From: JASGIT01 sp047601665
GTDB lineage: Bacteria; Pseudomonadota; Gammaproteobacteria; Burkholderiales; Burkholderiaceae_C
Assembly: GCA_047601665.1 (NCBI GenBank)
Contig: JASGIT010000001.1
Location: 620,001 to 684,000 of the forward strand
Direction of reading: 5' to 3'
Length of the DNA: 64,000 bases
Shown: positions 32,800 through 39,794 of the stretch, piece by piece
How positions within the stretch are numbered: position 1 is the stretch's first letter
Layout of the letters: each line of letters opens with the position of its first letter
Translations under genes and position numbers: made by a program
The notes under the pieces: model-generated
The model's input: only the letters and a program-made list of their open reading frames with translations
Told to the model about the DNA's origin: nothing
Databases searched by the model: none

Positions 32800-33429
32800 T
32801 TATCGTTGCGCCGTAGCCAGGCGCAGCGCCAGCCCCAGAAAGACCAGCCCCGCCGCCCGGTTGAGCCACCGCTGCGCGCGCGCCGAGCGCAGCAGCAAGG
32901 CGCCGAACGCGCCCGAGAAACAGGCGATGCCGCCGAACACCAGCAGCGTGGACACGATGAACACCCCGCCCAACACCAGGACCTGCGCGGCCACGCTGCC
33001 GCGCGCCGGGTCGGTGAACTGGGGCAGGAAGGCCAGGCAGAAAACCAGCACCTTGGGGTTGGTCAGGTTCATGACCATGCCCCGCCCCACCATGCGCCAG
33101 GGCGCGGCGGTGCCGGCCTGGCCCTGCGCCGGCCCGGCGCCCGCCGGAGCGCGCAGCGCCTGCCAGGCGAGCCAGGCCAGGTAGGCCGCCCCCACCCACT
33201 TGAGCGCGGTGAACGCGACGGCCGAGGCTGCGAACACCGCCGCCAGCCCCAGCGCCACGGCGGTGGTGTGCACCACCAGCCCCAGGCACAGCCCCGCCAC
33301 CACGCACAGGCCCACGCGCCAGCCGCGCTGGGCGGATTGCATGAGCACGAAGAGGTTGTCCGGCCCCGGCGTCAGCGCCAGCAGCACGCAGACGCCGAAG
33401 AAGGAAGCCAGCGTCTGGAAAGAAAGCAT
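32800..33429 (-). CDS. LysE/RhtB-family exporter
   Basis: Amino-acid or small-metabolite exporter, 209 aa with about six membrane helices. Family pattern: FFGVCVLLALTPGPDNLFVL near the N-terminus and NLTNPKVLVFCLAFLPQF in the middle. The start overlaps the sco1 stop (TGATG), so it is translated as the last gene of the oxidase-assembly run. A link between the exporter and oxidase assembly is not known to me. A second, unrelated-in-context member is at 47289-47921. Confidence 0.9.
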   Translation of the reverse strand: MLSFQTLASFFGVCVLLALTPGPDNLFVLMQSAQRGWRVGLCVVAGLCLGLVVHTTAVALGLAAVFAASAVAFTALKWVGAAYLAWLAWQALRAPAGAGPAQGQAGTAAPWRMVGRGMVMNLTNPKVLVFCLAFLPQFTDPARGSVAAQVLVLGGVFIVSTLLVFGGIACFSGAFGALLLRSARAQRWLNRAAGLVFLGLALRLATAQR

Positions 33430-34028
33430 CAGAGCAGCGCGCGCACGTCGCTGACCAATGCCGGCGCGCCCGACCCATAGCGCTCGTACAGCCGCAGGCG
33501 GCCCGACGGGTCATACACGTAGCTGCCCGCCGAATGGTCCATGGTGTAGCTGGTGGGCGTTCTGCCGTCCACTTTCTTGTAGTAGACCTTGAAGTCCTTG
33601 GCGACGGCGGCCAGTTGCTCGGGCGTGCCGCGCAGCGCGATGAAGCTGGGGTCGAAGTTGGCCATGTAGGCCTTGAGCACGTCGGGCGTGTCGCGCTCGG
33701 GGTCCACGGTGATGAAGATGGCTTGCAGGCGGCTGCCGTCCGCGCCCAGGGCTTTCTTGACCTCGGCCAGTTCCTGCATGGTGGTGGGGCACACGTCGGG
33801 GCACTGCGTGTAGCCGAAGAACACCACGACCACCTTGCCCGCGAAGTCCTTGATGCTGCGCGGCTGGCCGTTCTGGTCGGTGAGCGGGAAGTCGCGCGCG
33901 TAGTCCGCGCCCGTCACGTCCACGCCCTTGAATTCGGGCTTCTTCCCGGAACAGGCAGAAAAAAGGCCCGCAGCGCTTATGGAGAAAGCGCCAGCAGCTA
34001 TGGCTTTAAGAGCATTGCGTTTGTTCAT
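33429..34028 (-). CDS. SCO1/SenC copper chaperone for cytochrome oxidase
   Basis: Thioredoxin-fold copper protein, 199 aa, that helps build the CuA site of CoxB. It has the copper ligands C76-P-D-V-C80 and a downstream MDHSAGSYV histidine. The N-terminal hydrophobic export/anchor segment (residues 7-23) is encoded by a copy of the dispersed ~55-bp repeat. A cysteine at 26 follows FSA, a poor lipobox. Starts overlap on both sides (ATGA with ctaB, TGATG with the LysE gene) show one coupled operon. Confidence 0.93.
   Translation of the reverse strand: MNKRNALKAIAAGAFSISAAGLFSACSGKKPEFKGVDVTGADYARDFPLTDQNGQPRSIKDFAGKVVVVFFGYTQCPDVCPTTMQELAEVKKALGADGSRLQAIFITVDPERDTPDVLKAYMANFDPSFIALRGTPEQLAAVAKDFKVYYKKVDGRTPTSYTMDHSAGSYVYDPSGRLRLYERYGSGAPALVSDVRALL
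33961..34010 (-). repeat. Dispersed ~55-bp repeat forming the SCO1 signal segment, copy 8
   Basis: On the minus strand: CCATAGCTGCTGGCGCTTTC, then TCCATAAGCGCTGCGGGCCT and TTTT. This is the repeat consensus with both arms, in frame within the sco1 signal/anchor region. Confidence 0.7.
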
Positions 34029-34933
34029 GCGCGGTGGGGCACCAGGGCGTAGTGGTCGATGAGCAGCGCCGCGAACAGCACGCTCAGGTGGATGAGGGAG
34101 AAGCGGAAGGTCTTGCGCGCCAGTTCGTCGGAGTACGAGCGCCACAGCCGCCAGCCGTAGCCGCAGAAGCCCAGGCCCAGCAGCACGGCGGCGGCGAGGT
34201 ACAGCCACGAGCTCATGCCGTAGACGAAGGGCATCAGGCAGCCCGCGAACAGGATCAGCGTGTACAGGAAGACCTGCAGCCGCGTGAATTCGTTGCCGTG
34301 CGTGACGGGCAGCATGGGCAGGCCGGACTTGCGGTAGTCCTCCACGCGGTACAGCGCCAGCGCCCAGAAGTGCGGCGGCGTCCACAGGAAGATGATGAGG
34401 AACAGGATCAGCGCCTCGGGCCCCACGTCGCCCTTCATCGCGGCCCAGCCGAGCACGGGCGGCATGGCCCCGGAAGCACCGCCGATCACGATGTTCTGCG
34501 GCGTGAGCGGCTTGAGGATCACCGTGTAGACCACGGCATAGCCCACGAAGGTGGCGAAGGTGAGCCACATGGTCAGCGGGTTGACGAGCACGTACAGCAG
34601 CGCCGAGCCCGCGGCGCACAGCAGGGCCGAGAACAGCAGCGTCTGCGTGTTCGACAGTTCGCCCTTGGCCGTGGGTCGCCAGGCGGTGCGCTTCATCTTG
34701 GCGTCGATGCGCTGCTCGACCAGGCAGTTGAACGCGGCGGCGGCCCCTGCCACCAGCCAGATGCCGGCGGATGCGAGCGCCATGCGGCCCCACTGCGCCG
34801 CGCTGGGCAGGCCGGGCACGGCCAGCACCATGCCGATGAAGGCGCAGAACACGATGAGCTGCACCACGCGCGGCTTGGTCAGCGCGTAGAACTGGGACAG
34901 GCGCGACGGAAGGGCGACGGCAGCGGTACTCAT
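34025..34933 (-). CDS. ctaB: protoheme IX farnesyltransferase
   Basis: Makes heme O from heme B for the aa3 oxidase, 302 aa and about nine membrane helices. The UbiA-family Asp-rich motifs are present: NCLVEQRIDAKMKRT (NxxxDxxxD type) and the second near YRVEDYRKSGLPM. Start ATG at 34933 overlaps the ctaA stop (ATGA). Confidence 0.95.
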   Translation of the reverse strand: MSTAAVALPSRLSQFYALTKPRVVQLIVFCAFIGMVLAVPGLPSAAQWGRMALASAGIWLVAGAAAAFNCLVEQRIDAKMKRTAWRPTAKGELSNTQTLLFSALLCAAGSALLYVLVNPLTMWLTFATFVGYAVVYTVILKPLTPQNIVIGGASGAMPPVLGWAAMKGDVGPEALILFLIIFLWTPPHFWALALYRVEDYRKSGLPMLPVTHGNEFTRLQVFLYTLILFAGCLMPFVYGMSSWLYLAAAVLLGLGFCGYGWRLWRSYSDELARKTFRFSLIHLSVLFAALLIDHYALVPHRA

Positions 34934-36084
34934 GCGGGAACTCGGGATGCGCCCGGCTTGGGCGCGGTGAAAGATTGGCGGGCGCTGCGGCTGGCGCACA
35001 GCACCCAGGTCAGCACCACGGCCAGCGCGGCGGCCCCGCCCGTGTGCAGCACGGCGGCCACCAGCGGCCAGCCCAGCACCACGTTGGACAGGCCCGTGGC
35101 CAGTTGCAGCAAGGTCAGCGCGCCCAGCCAGCGGCGCTGCGCGGCCAGCGCAGGCGCGGCGCGCAGCCGCCACCAGAGCCAGCCCAGCGCCGCCAGCACC
35201 ACGTAGGCGGCCAGCCGGTGCGCATAGTGGATGGCCGTGAGGCCCGCGAAGCTGATGTGGCTGCCGTCCTGCAAAAAGCCCAGCGCGCGCCAGACCTGGA
35301 AGCCTTCGCCAAACGCCATGTCGGGCCACCAACTGCCGTGGCACTGCGGAAAGGTGGTGCAGGCGAGCACCGCGTAGTTGGTGCTGACCCAGCCGCCCAG
35401 CACGATCTGCGCGGCCACCAGCGCGGCGCACAGCCACACCCCGCCGCGCAGCGCGCCTGGCACCGCGGCGGTCGGCAGGCCCTGTGCCAGCTGCGTCTGC
35501 CGCACGGCCTGCACGCACAGCAGCACCAGCAGCACGATGCCGCCGATCAGATGCAGGGTGACGATGGCCGGGAACAGCTTCATGGTCACCGTCAGCGCGC
35601 CGAACGCACCCTGCAGGCACACCCACAGCAGCGTGGCCGTGGGCCACCAGGGGCTGATGGATCGCCGCCCTTGCGCGCGCGCGCGCCACGCGCCCACGGT
35701 CAGCACGATGATGAGCACGCCCACGCCCGTGGCGAGGTAGCGGTGGACCATCTCCACCCATGCCTTGCCGTGCGTGACCGGGCCGGTGGGCATGGCCTGC
35801 TGCGCGGCGGAGATTTCGGCGTGCGCGCCCACGGGGCTGGCGTTGCCGTAGCAGCCGGGCCAGTCGGGGCAGCCCAGGCCCGAATCGGTCAGCCGCGTGA
35901 AGGCGCCGAACATCACCAGGTCGAACGTGAGGAACAGCGTGAGCACCGCCAGCGCCTGCCAGCGCCGCACCGGATGGTGGTGGCGGTTGCGCAGCCAGAC
36001 CCAGGCCAGCGGGCCGAGCGCGATCACCGCGCCCAGCAGCATCACGCGCAGCATCGGGGCCAGGTCGTACAGAGACTGCTCCAT
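34930..36084 (-). CDS. ctaA: heme A synthase (COX15/CtaA)
   Basis: Converts heme O to heme A, 384 aa with eight membrane helices. Conserved features: FGAFTRLTDSGLGCPDWPGCYG and the histidines EMVHRYLA, TLHLIGG, HYAHRLAAY and LHTGGAA. The start at 36084 (MEQSLYDLAP) is chosen over an upstream frame that runs through repeat DNA. Upstream sits a complete copy of the ~113-bp inverted-terminal repeat. Confidence 0.95.
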   Translation of the reverse strand: MEQSLYDLAPMLRVMLLGAVIALGPLAWVWLRNRHHHPVRRWQALAVLTLFLTFDLVMFGAFTRLTDSGLGCPDWPGCYGNASPVGAHAEISAAQQAMPTGPVTHGKAWVEMVHRYLATGVGVLIIVLTVGAWRARAQGRRSISPWWPTATLLWVCLQGAFGALTVTMKLFPAIVTLHLIGGIVLLVLLCVQAVRQTQLAQGLPTAAVPGALRGGVWLCAALVAAQIVLGGWVSTNYAVLACTTFPQCHGSWWPDMAFGEGFQVWRALGFLQDGSHISFAGLTAIHYAHRLAAYVVLAALGWLWWRLRAAPALAAQRRWLGALTLLQLATGLSNVVLGWPLVAAVLHTGGAAALAVVLTWVLCASRSARQSFTAPKPGASRVPA

Positions 36085-36120
36085 ATCAGTTATCCATAGC
36101 TTTGCACGCCACCCACGGCC

Positions 36121-36233
36121 CATGAAACCGGCGCGCGCCAGGCCAGCAGGCGGCCAGCAAGGGCCGCCCCGCAGCAAAGGCCGTCGTCCCCCTTGAGGGG
36201 GATGGAGCGAAGCGACATAGGGGGTGTTTCATG
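36121..36233. repeat. ~113-bp repeat with CATGAAAC terminal inverted repeats, copy B
   Basis: Bounded by perfect 8-bp inverted ends CATGAAAC (36121-36128) and GTTTCATG (36226-36233). Inside are GGCCAGCAAGGGCCGCCCCG and the stem CCCCCTTGAGGGGG. The next base starts the stop codon of the upstream gene. It resembles a short non-autonomous inverted-repeat element; copies at 54519 and 7313 are related. Confidence 0.7.
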
Positions 36234-36944
36234 TCATCGCCCAGGTTGATCCCACGAGGCCGAGGCGCGCAGCAGCCGCTCCAGGTCGCGCTTGGCCTTG
36301 GCGGCCTGCGCGGCGTCCATGCGCGCGGGGAAGCGCATCATCCAGTGGCCTTGCGGATCGACCACGTACAGGTGCTCTTCGAGTGCATGGCCCGCAGCGG
36401 GCGCGAGCCAGTGCGCCACGGCATCGCCCGGCACGCGCAGCACGTCGGCCTGCTGCAAGCCGGGGCGGAGGGCGTCGGGCACCGGCGCATCGTCGGTGAC
36501 GAGCCAGACCCAGTCCACGCGGTCTTTTTCCTTGCCCAGGGTTTCGCGCAGCTGGCGCTGCAGGTAGAGGTTGCTCTGGCACTGCGCATTGCACGCGCCG
36601 CCCGAGGCGCTCACGATCAGCCACTGACCATGGAGCTCGGGCAGGCGCTGCTCGCGCCCGTCCAGCGTGCGCGCGGCCACGTCGGGCAGGGGGCGCTGGG
36701 GCTCGATCAGTTCGCCGAAGCTGCGCCGCCCGTCGGGCCGCACCACGTAGTAGGTGAAATACGAGGCGATCACCGGCGCGGCGCAGATCAGCATCACGGC
36801 GAGCATCTTCCAGCGGCCTTGGGCGCGCTGGGCCACCAGCGCGTCGTCCGCCCCCGGCAGGCTGTGCACCGTGAGCCCCAGCGGCTGCGCGCCGCCGGGC
36901 TCAGGCCGCAGGCTTGCGGCGTCGGATGAATTGGAACCAGACAT
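36234..36944 (-). CDS. membrane-anchored thioredoxin-fold-like protein, SCO-like (oxidase assembly)
   Basis: A 236-aa protein with one membrane helix (about 46-66, MLAVMLICAAPVIASYFTYYVV) and a soluble domain outside. The domain has a SASGGACNAQC motif, a CxxxC pair placed like the copper-binding cysteines of SCO proteins, and a VVDPQGHWMMRFP strand near the end like that family's DPxG region. It overlaps the SURF1 gene by 44 nt at its start and precedes ctaA. I infer a role in thiol or copper handling during oxidase assembly; the histidine ligand expected of SCO is not evident. Confidence 0.78.
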   Translation of the reverse strand: MSGSNSSDAASLRPEPGGAQPLGLTVHSLPGADDALVAQRAQGRWKMLAVMLICAAPVIASYFTYYVVRPDGRRSFGELIEPQRPLPDVAARTLDGREQRLPELHGQWLIVSASGGACNAQCQSNLYLQRQLRETLGKEKDRVDWVWLVTDDAPVPDALRPGLQQADVLRVPGDAVAHWLAPAAGHALEEHLYVVDPQGHWMMRFPARMDAAQAAKAKRDLERLLRASASWDQPGR

Positions 36945-37632
36945 ACAGAATTGCTATCAGGCTGCAAAGCCCGAACCATTGGAATGCGTAGCCGTAGTGC
37001 TTTTCGACGCCGGTGCCCACCACCGGCCATTCGCGCAGCAGGCCCTCGCTGGGCGCGCCCAGCTGCATGACGGTCAGCGGCGCGAGCGCCAGCCCCGTCT
37101 GGGCGCGAAAAGCGTCAAGGTCGAGATTTTGCCGGATGCGGGAATGCCCCTGCCCCACATCCGTGCCCGAGAACTCGAACAACTTGGACGGCGGCGGCGC
37201 AATACGGCCTGCAACCCGCACCACCCCGTCCGGCGTGGTGACGGGCGGCAGATGCTTGCGGTCTTCGAAATTGCGCGGCGCCCAGCCGCGCTGCACCAGC
37301 ACCACGCCGGGGCCGGGGTCGAGCAGCAAAGGCGTGACCACGTAGAAGCCGGGGCGCGCATTCATCTGGCGGTTGTCGAGAAACACTGTCTGGTCGGCCA
37401 GCCAGCGCCCTTGCAACGCCACCATGCGGTGCTCCACCGCCGCATTGCCCGACAGAAGATTCGCCACCGCCACGGCAGGCAGACGCTCGCGCTGGTCCAT
37501 TTCCGCCTGGAGCGCCTCTTTCTGCGCCGCGCGCGAGAGTTGCCAGCGCCCGAGCGAAGCCGTCACCCCCATCCCTATGAGGGCCGCCAGTGTGATGAGC
37601 CAAAACCGCTCGGAAAGGATAATGCGCGGCAT
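36901..37632 (-). CDS. SURF1-family cytochrome oxidase assembly protein
   Basis: Heme-handling assembly factor of 243 aa, with the two membrane helices at its ends (RFWLITLAALIGMGVTASLG and YAFQWFGLCSLIAILYVWFQ) and the periplasmic domain between. Conserved SLGRWQLSRAAQKE, DNRQMNARPGFYVVTPL and VLVQRGWAPR are present. The start ATG (37630-37632) overlaps the start of the opposite-strand DUF2909 gene. AAGG lies upstream at suitable distance. Confidence 0.93.
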   Translation of the reverse strand: MPRIILSERFWLITLAALIGMGVTASLGRWQLSRAAQKEALQAEMDQRERLPAVAVANLLSGNAAVEHRMVALQGRWLADQTVFLDNRQMNARPGFYVVTPLLLDPGPGVVLVQRGWAPRNFEDRKHLPPVTTPDGVVRVAGRIAPPPSKLFEFSGTDVGQGHSRIRQNLDLDAFRAQTGLALAPLTVMQLGAPSEGLLREWPVVGTGVEKHYGYAFQWFGLCSLIAILYVWFQFIRRRKPAA

Positions 37633-37861
37633 GAAATACCTTGTGGTGCTTGCGTTCATCGCCATTCTTGCCAGCCTGGGCTCCGCGCTGTTCTTCATGA
37701 TGCGCGGCGGCCAGAACGCCCAGGCGGACAAGGCCAAGGGCTCGCACATGGCGCGCGCGCTGGCCGTGCGCGTGGGGTTGTCGATTCTGCTCTTTGTCTG
37801 CCTGCTGGTGGCGTGGAAGCTGGGCTACATCCAGCCCACGGGGCTCCCGGTGAACGGCTGA
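37631..37861 (+). CDS. DUF2909 twin-transmembrane protein
   Basis: Small membrane protein, 76 aa, with two helices (YLVVLAFIAILASLGSALFF and VGLSILLFVCLLVAWKLGYI). Typical companion of oxidase clusters in Burkholderiales, function unknown. The start is at 37631, or an in-frame ATG at 37622 (AAGGATAATG). Either way the coding region overlaps the start of the divergent SURF1 gene. A bidirectional terminator follows. Confidence 0.83.
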   Translation: MKYLVVLAFIAILASLGSALFFMMRGGQNAQADKAKGSHMARALAVRVGLSILLFVCLLVAWKLGYIQPTGLPVNG

Positions 37862-37867
37862 TTCAGC

Positions 37868-37893
37868 AAAAAAGCGCCTCGCGGCGCTTTTTT
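37868..37893. terminator. Bidirectional Rho-independent terminator
   Basis: A6-GCGCC-TCGC-GGCGC-T6 sits between the convergent DUF2909 gene and coxC, giving a U run on either strand. Confidence 0.9.
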
Positions 37894-37911
37894 GTTGCGG
37901 GGTGCAGTGCA

Positions 37912-38793
37912 TTACATCCAGTACACCAGCACGTACAGGCCCAGCCACACCACGTCCACGAAGTGCCAATACCAGGCCGCGCCCTCGAAGCCGAAGTGGC
38001 GCTCCGCCGAGAAGTGGCCCTTTTGCAGGCGCAGCGTGACGAAGAACAGCATCAACATGCCCACGAACACGTGGAAGCCGTGGAAGCCCGTGAGCATGAA
38101 GAAGGTGGAGCCGTACACGCCCGAGGTGAGCTTGAGGTTCAGTTCGCTGTACAGGTGGTGGTATTCATAGCCCTGCACGCACAGGAAGACGAAGCCCAGC
38201 AGCACCGTCGTCCACATGTAGCTGATGGTGTTCATGCGGTCGCCTTCGCGCAGCTTGTGGTGGGCGATGGTCAGCGTCACGCCCGAAGACAGCAGCAGCG
38301 CGGTGTTGATGGTGGGCAGCCAGAACGGCCCCACGGTGCTGAAAGGCTCCACGATGCCTGCGGGCGACGCGGTGGCGCCCGCCGCCATGCTGGGCCACAC
38401 GGCCTTGAAGTCGGGCCAGAGCAGCGCGTTGTCCACGCCGCCCAGCGTGGGCACGGAGTGCGCGCGCGCCCACCACAGCGCGGTGAAGAACGCGCCGAAG
38501 AACATCACTTCCGAGAAGATGAACCAGCTCATGCTCCAGCGGTACGAGAGGTCGATCTTGTGGCCGTACAGGCCCCCTTCGCTCTCGCGCGCGGCTTCAC
38601 GGAACCACTGGTAGAGCACGCACAGCCACCACACCAGGCCCAGGGCCAGCGAGTAGGAGCCCCAGTGGTGGCCATTGATCCATTGGGCCGCCCCCAGGAT
38701 GACGAAGAACAGGCCCGCCGCCGCCATGACGGGGTGATGCGAACTGGCGGGCACGTAGTAGTACGGCGTCGTACCGGGGGTGGTTGCACTCAT
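37912..38793 (-). CDS. coxC: cytochrome c oxidase subunit III
   Basis: Structural subunit of the aa3-type oxidase, 293 aa and seven helices. Conserved WSMSWFIFSEVMFFGAFFTA, STVGPFWLPTINTALLLSSG and FHGFHVFVGMLML. The start at 38793 has AGGAG upstream. Last gene of the coxB-to-coxC direction before the terminator. Confidence 0.96.
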   Translation of the reverse strand: MSATTPGTTPYYYVPASSHHPVMAAAGLFFVILGAAQWINGHHWGSYSLALGLVWWLCVLYQWFREAARESEGGLYGHKIDLSYRWSMSWFIFSEVMFFGAFFTALWWARAHSVPTLGGVDNALLWPDFKAVWPSMAAGATASPAGIVEPFSTVGPFWLPTINTALLLSSGVTLTIAHHKLREGDRMNTISYMWTTVLLGFVFLCVQGYEYHHLYSELNLKLTSGVYGSTFFMLTGFHGFHVFVGMLMLFFVTLRLQKGHFSAERHFGFEGAAWYWHFVDVVWLGLYVLVYWM

Positions 38794-38832
38794 TTCAACT
38801 CCTCTGATTCTCAAAATCTCTTGTTGTCTCTC

Positions 38833-39039
38833 TCAGACGACCGCCTTCACGATGGCGATCAGCACCGCCACGAACAAAAACCCGGCCACGATGCCCACGG
38901 CCAGAATGTGCAGCGGGTTCAGCTTCTCGATGTCCTGCTGGTAGTCGGCGCCCTTGCGCAGCCCGATGAACGACCAGGCCACGGCCTTGATGGTGCGCCA
39001 GACCGAGCCTTTGCGCTGCACGGCGGGCTGCTCGCTCAT
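38833..39039 (-). CDS. DUF2970 small membrane protein
   Basis: A 68-aa protein with one C-terminal helix (ILAVGIVAGFLFVAVLIAIV) and an N-terminal WRTIKAVAWSFIGLRKGADY motif typical of DUF2970. Starts inside the ctaG stop (ATGA). A regular neighbour of cox genes in betaproteobacteria; function unknown. Confidence 0.87.
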   Translation of the reverse strand: MSEQPAVQRKGSVWRTIKAVAWSFIGLRKGADYQQDIEKLNPLHILAVGIVAGFLFVAVLIAIVKAVV

Positions 39040-39656
39040 GTTCCCGCCTCCGCCGCTGCCTTCGGGGCGGCTGCCGTGGTCTGCGGTGCAGGCGGCGTCT
39101 TGCCGCCCACCTCGAAGAAGGTGTACGACAGGGTGATCGTCGTCACGTCCTTGGAGAGCTTCGGGTCGATCACGAAGGTCACGGGCCAGTCTTTCTTCTC
39201 GCCCGGGTCCAGCGTGTACTGGTTGAAGCAGAAGCACTGCAGCTTGTTGAAGTGCGCCGCCGCCTGGTGCGGCGCGTAGCTCGGAATGGCCTGGGCCGAC
39301 ATGCGGCGGTTCTGCACGTTCTGGAACTCGTACATCACCGTGGCCAGTTCGCCCGGGTGCACCTGGATGGAACGCTTTTCCGGCTTGAACTCCCAGGGGC
39401 CGCGCGCATTGGCGTCGAACTCGACGGTGATGGTGCGGCTGGTATCCACCTGGGTGTTGGCGGGCAGCTTCACGTCGCGCCCCGCGGCGCCGTTGCCGGG
39501 CACCTGCCGCTCGGACAGCGACAGGATGTTGATGCCCGTGACCTCGCAGATGTGCTTGTAGATCGGGATGAGCGCGTAGCCGAAGGCGAACATGCCCGCC
39601 GCAATCACGGCCAGCTTGCCCACCATCTTGGCGTTCTCGCGCTTCATCACGCTCAC
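39036..39656 (-). CDS. ctaG: cytochrome c oxidase assembly protein CtaG/Cox11
   Basis: Copper chaperone for the CuB site of CoxA, about 206 aa. One N-terminal helix (GKLAVIAAGMFAFGYALIPI) anchors a periplasmic domain with the copper-binding CFCF motif (KLQCFCFNQYTL). Start codon is uncertain: GTG at 39656 is well spaced from AAGGAG; GTG at 39662 and ATG at 39647 are alternatives. Confidence 0.93.
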   Translation of the reverse strand: MSVMKRENAKMVGKLAVIAAGMFAFGYALIPIYKHICEVTGINILSLSERQVPGNGAAGRDVKLPANTQVDTSRTITVEFDANARGPWEFKPEKRSIQVHPGELATVMYEFQNVQNRRMSAQAIPSYAPHQAAAHFNKLQCFCFNQYTLDPGEKKDWPVTFVIDPKLSKDVTTITLSYTFFEVGGKTPPAPQTTAAAPKAAAEAGT

Positions 39657-39666
39657 AGTCACTCCT

Positions 39667-39789
39667 TCAGTGCGCAGACGACAGCCACGCCATCTTGACC
39701 ATGAAGCCCACGAAGAAGGCCACGGCCACGGAGGCGAGTATCAGCGCCATGCGCCGGTTGCTCTTCTTCTGCTCGGGGGTCATGGGCAT
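39667..39789 (-). CDS. cytochrome oxidase small assembly protein
   Basis: A 40-aa single-helix protein (MTPEQKKSNRRMALILASVA then a hydrophobic run FFVGFMV) between coxA and ctaG. Its position and the TPEQKKSN start match the small assembly protein usual in this place in Comamonadaceae. Two starts two codons apart, 39789 and 39783. The start overlaps nothing, but the coxA stop is only 5 bp upstream. Confidence 0.75.
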   Translation of the reverse strand: MPMTPEQKKSNRRMALILASVAVAFFVGFMVKMAWLSSAH

Positions 39790-39794
39790 GGTTT

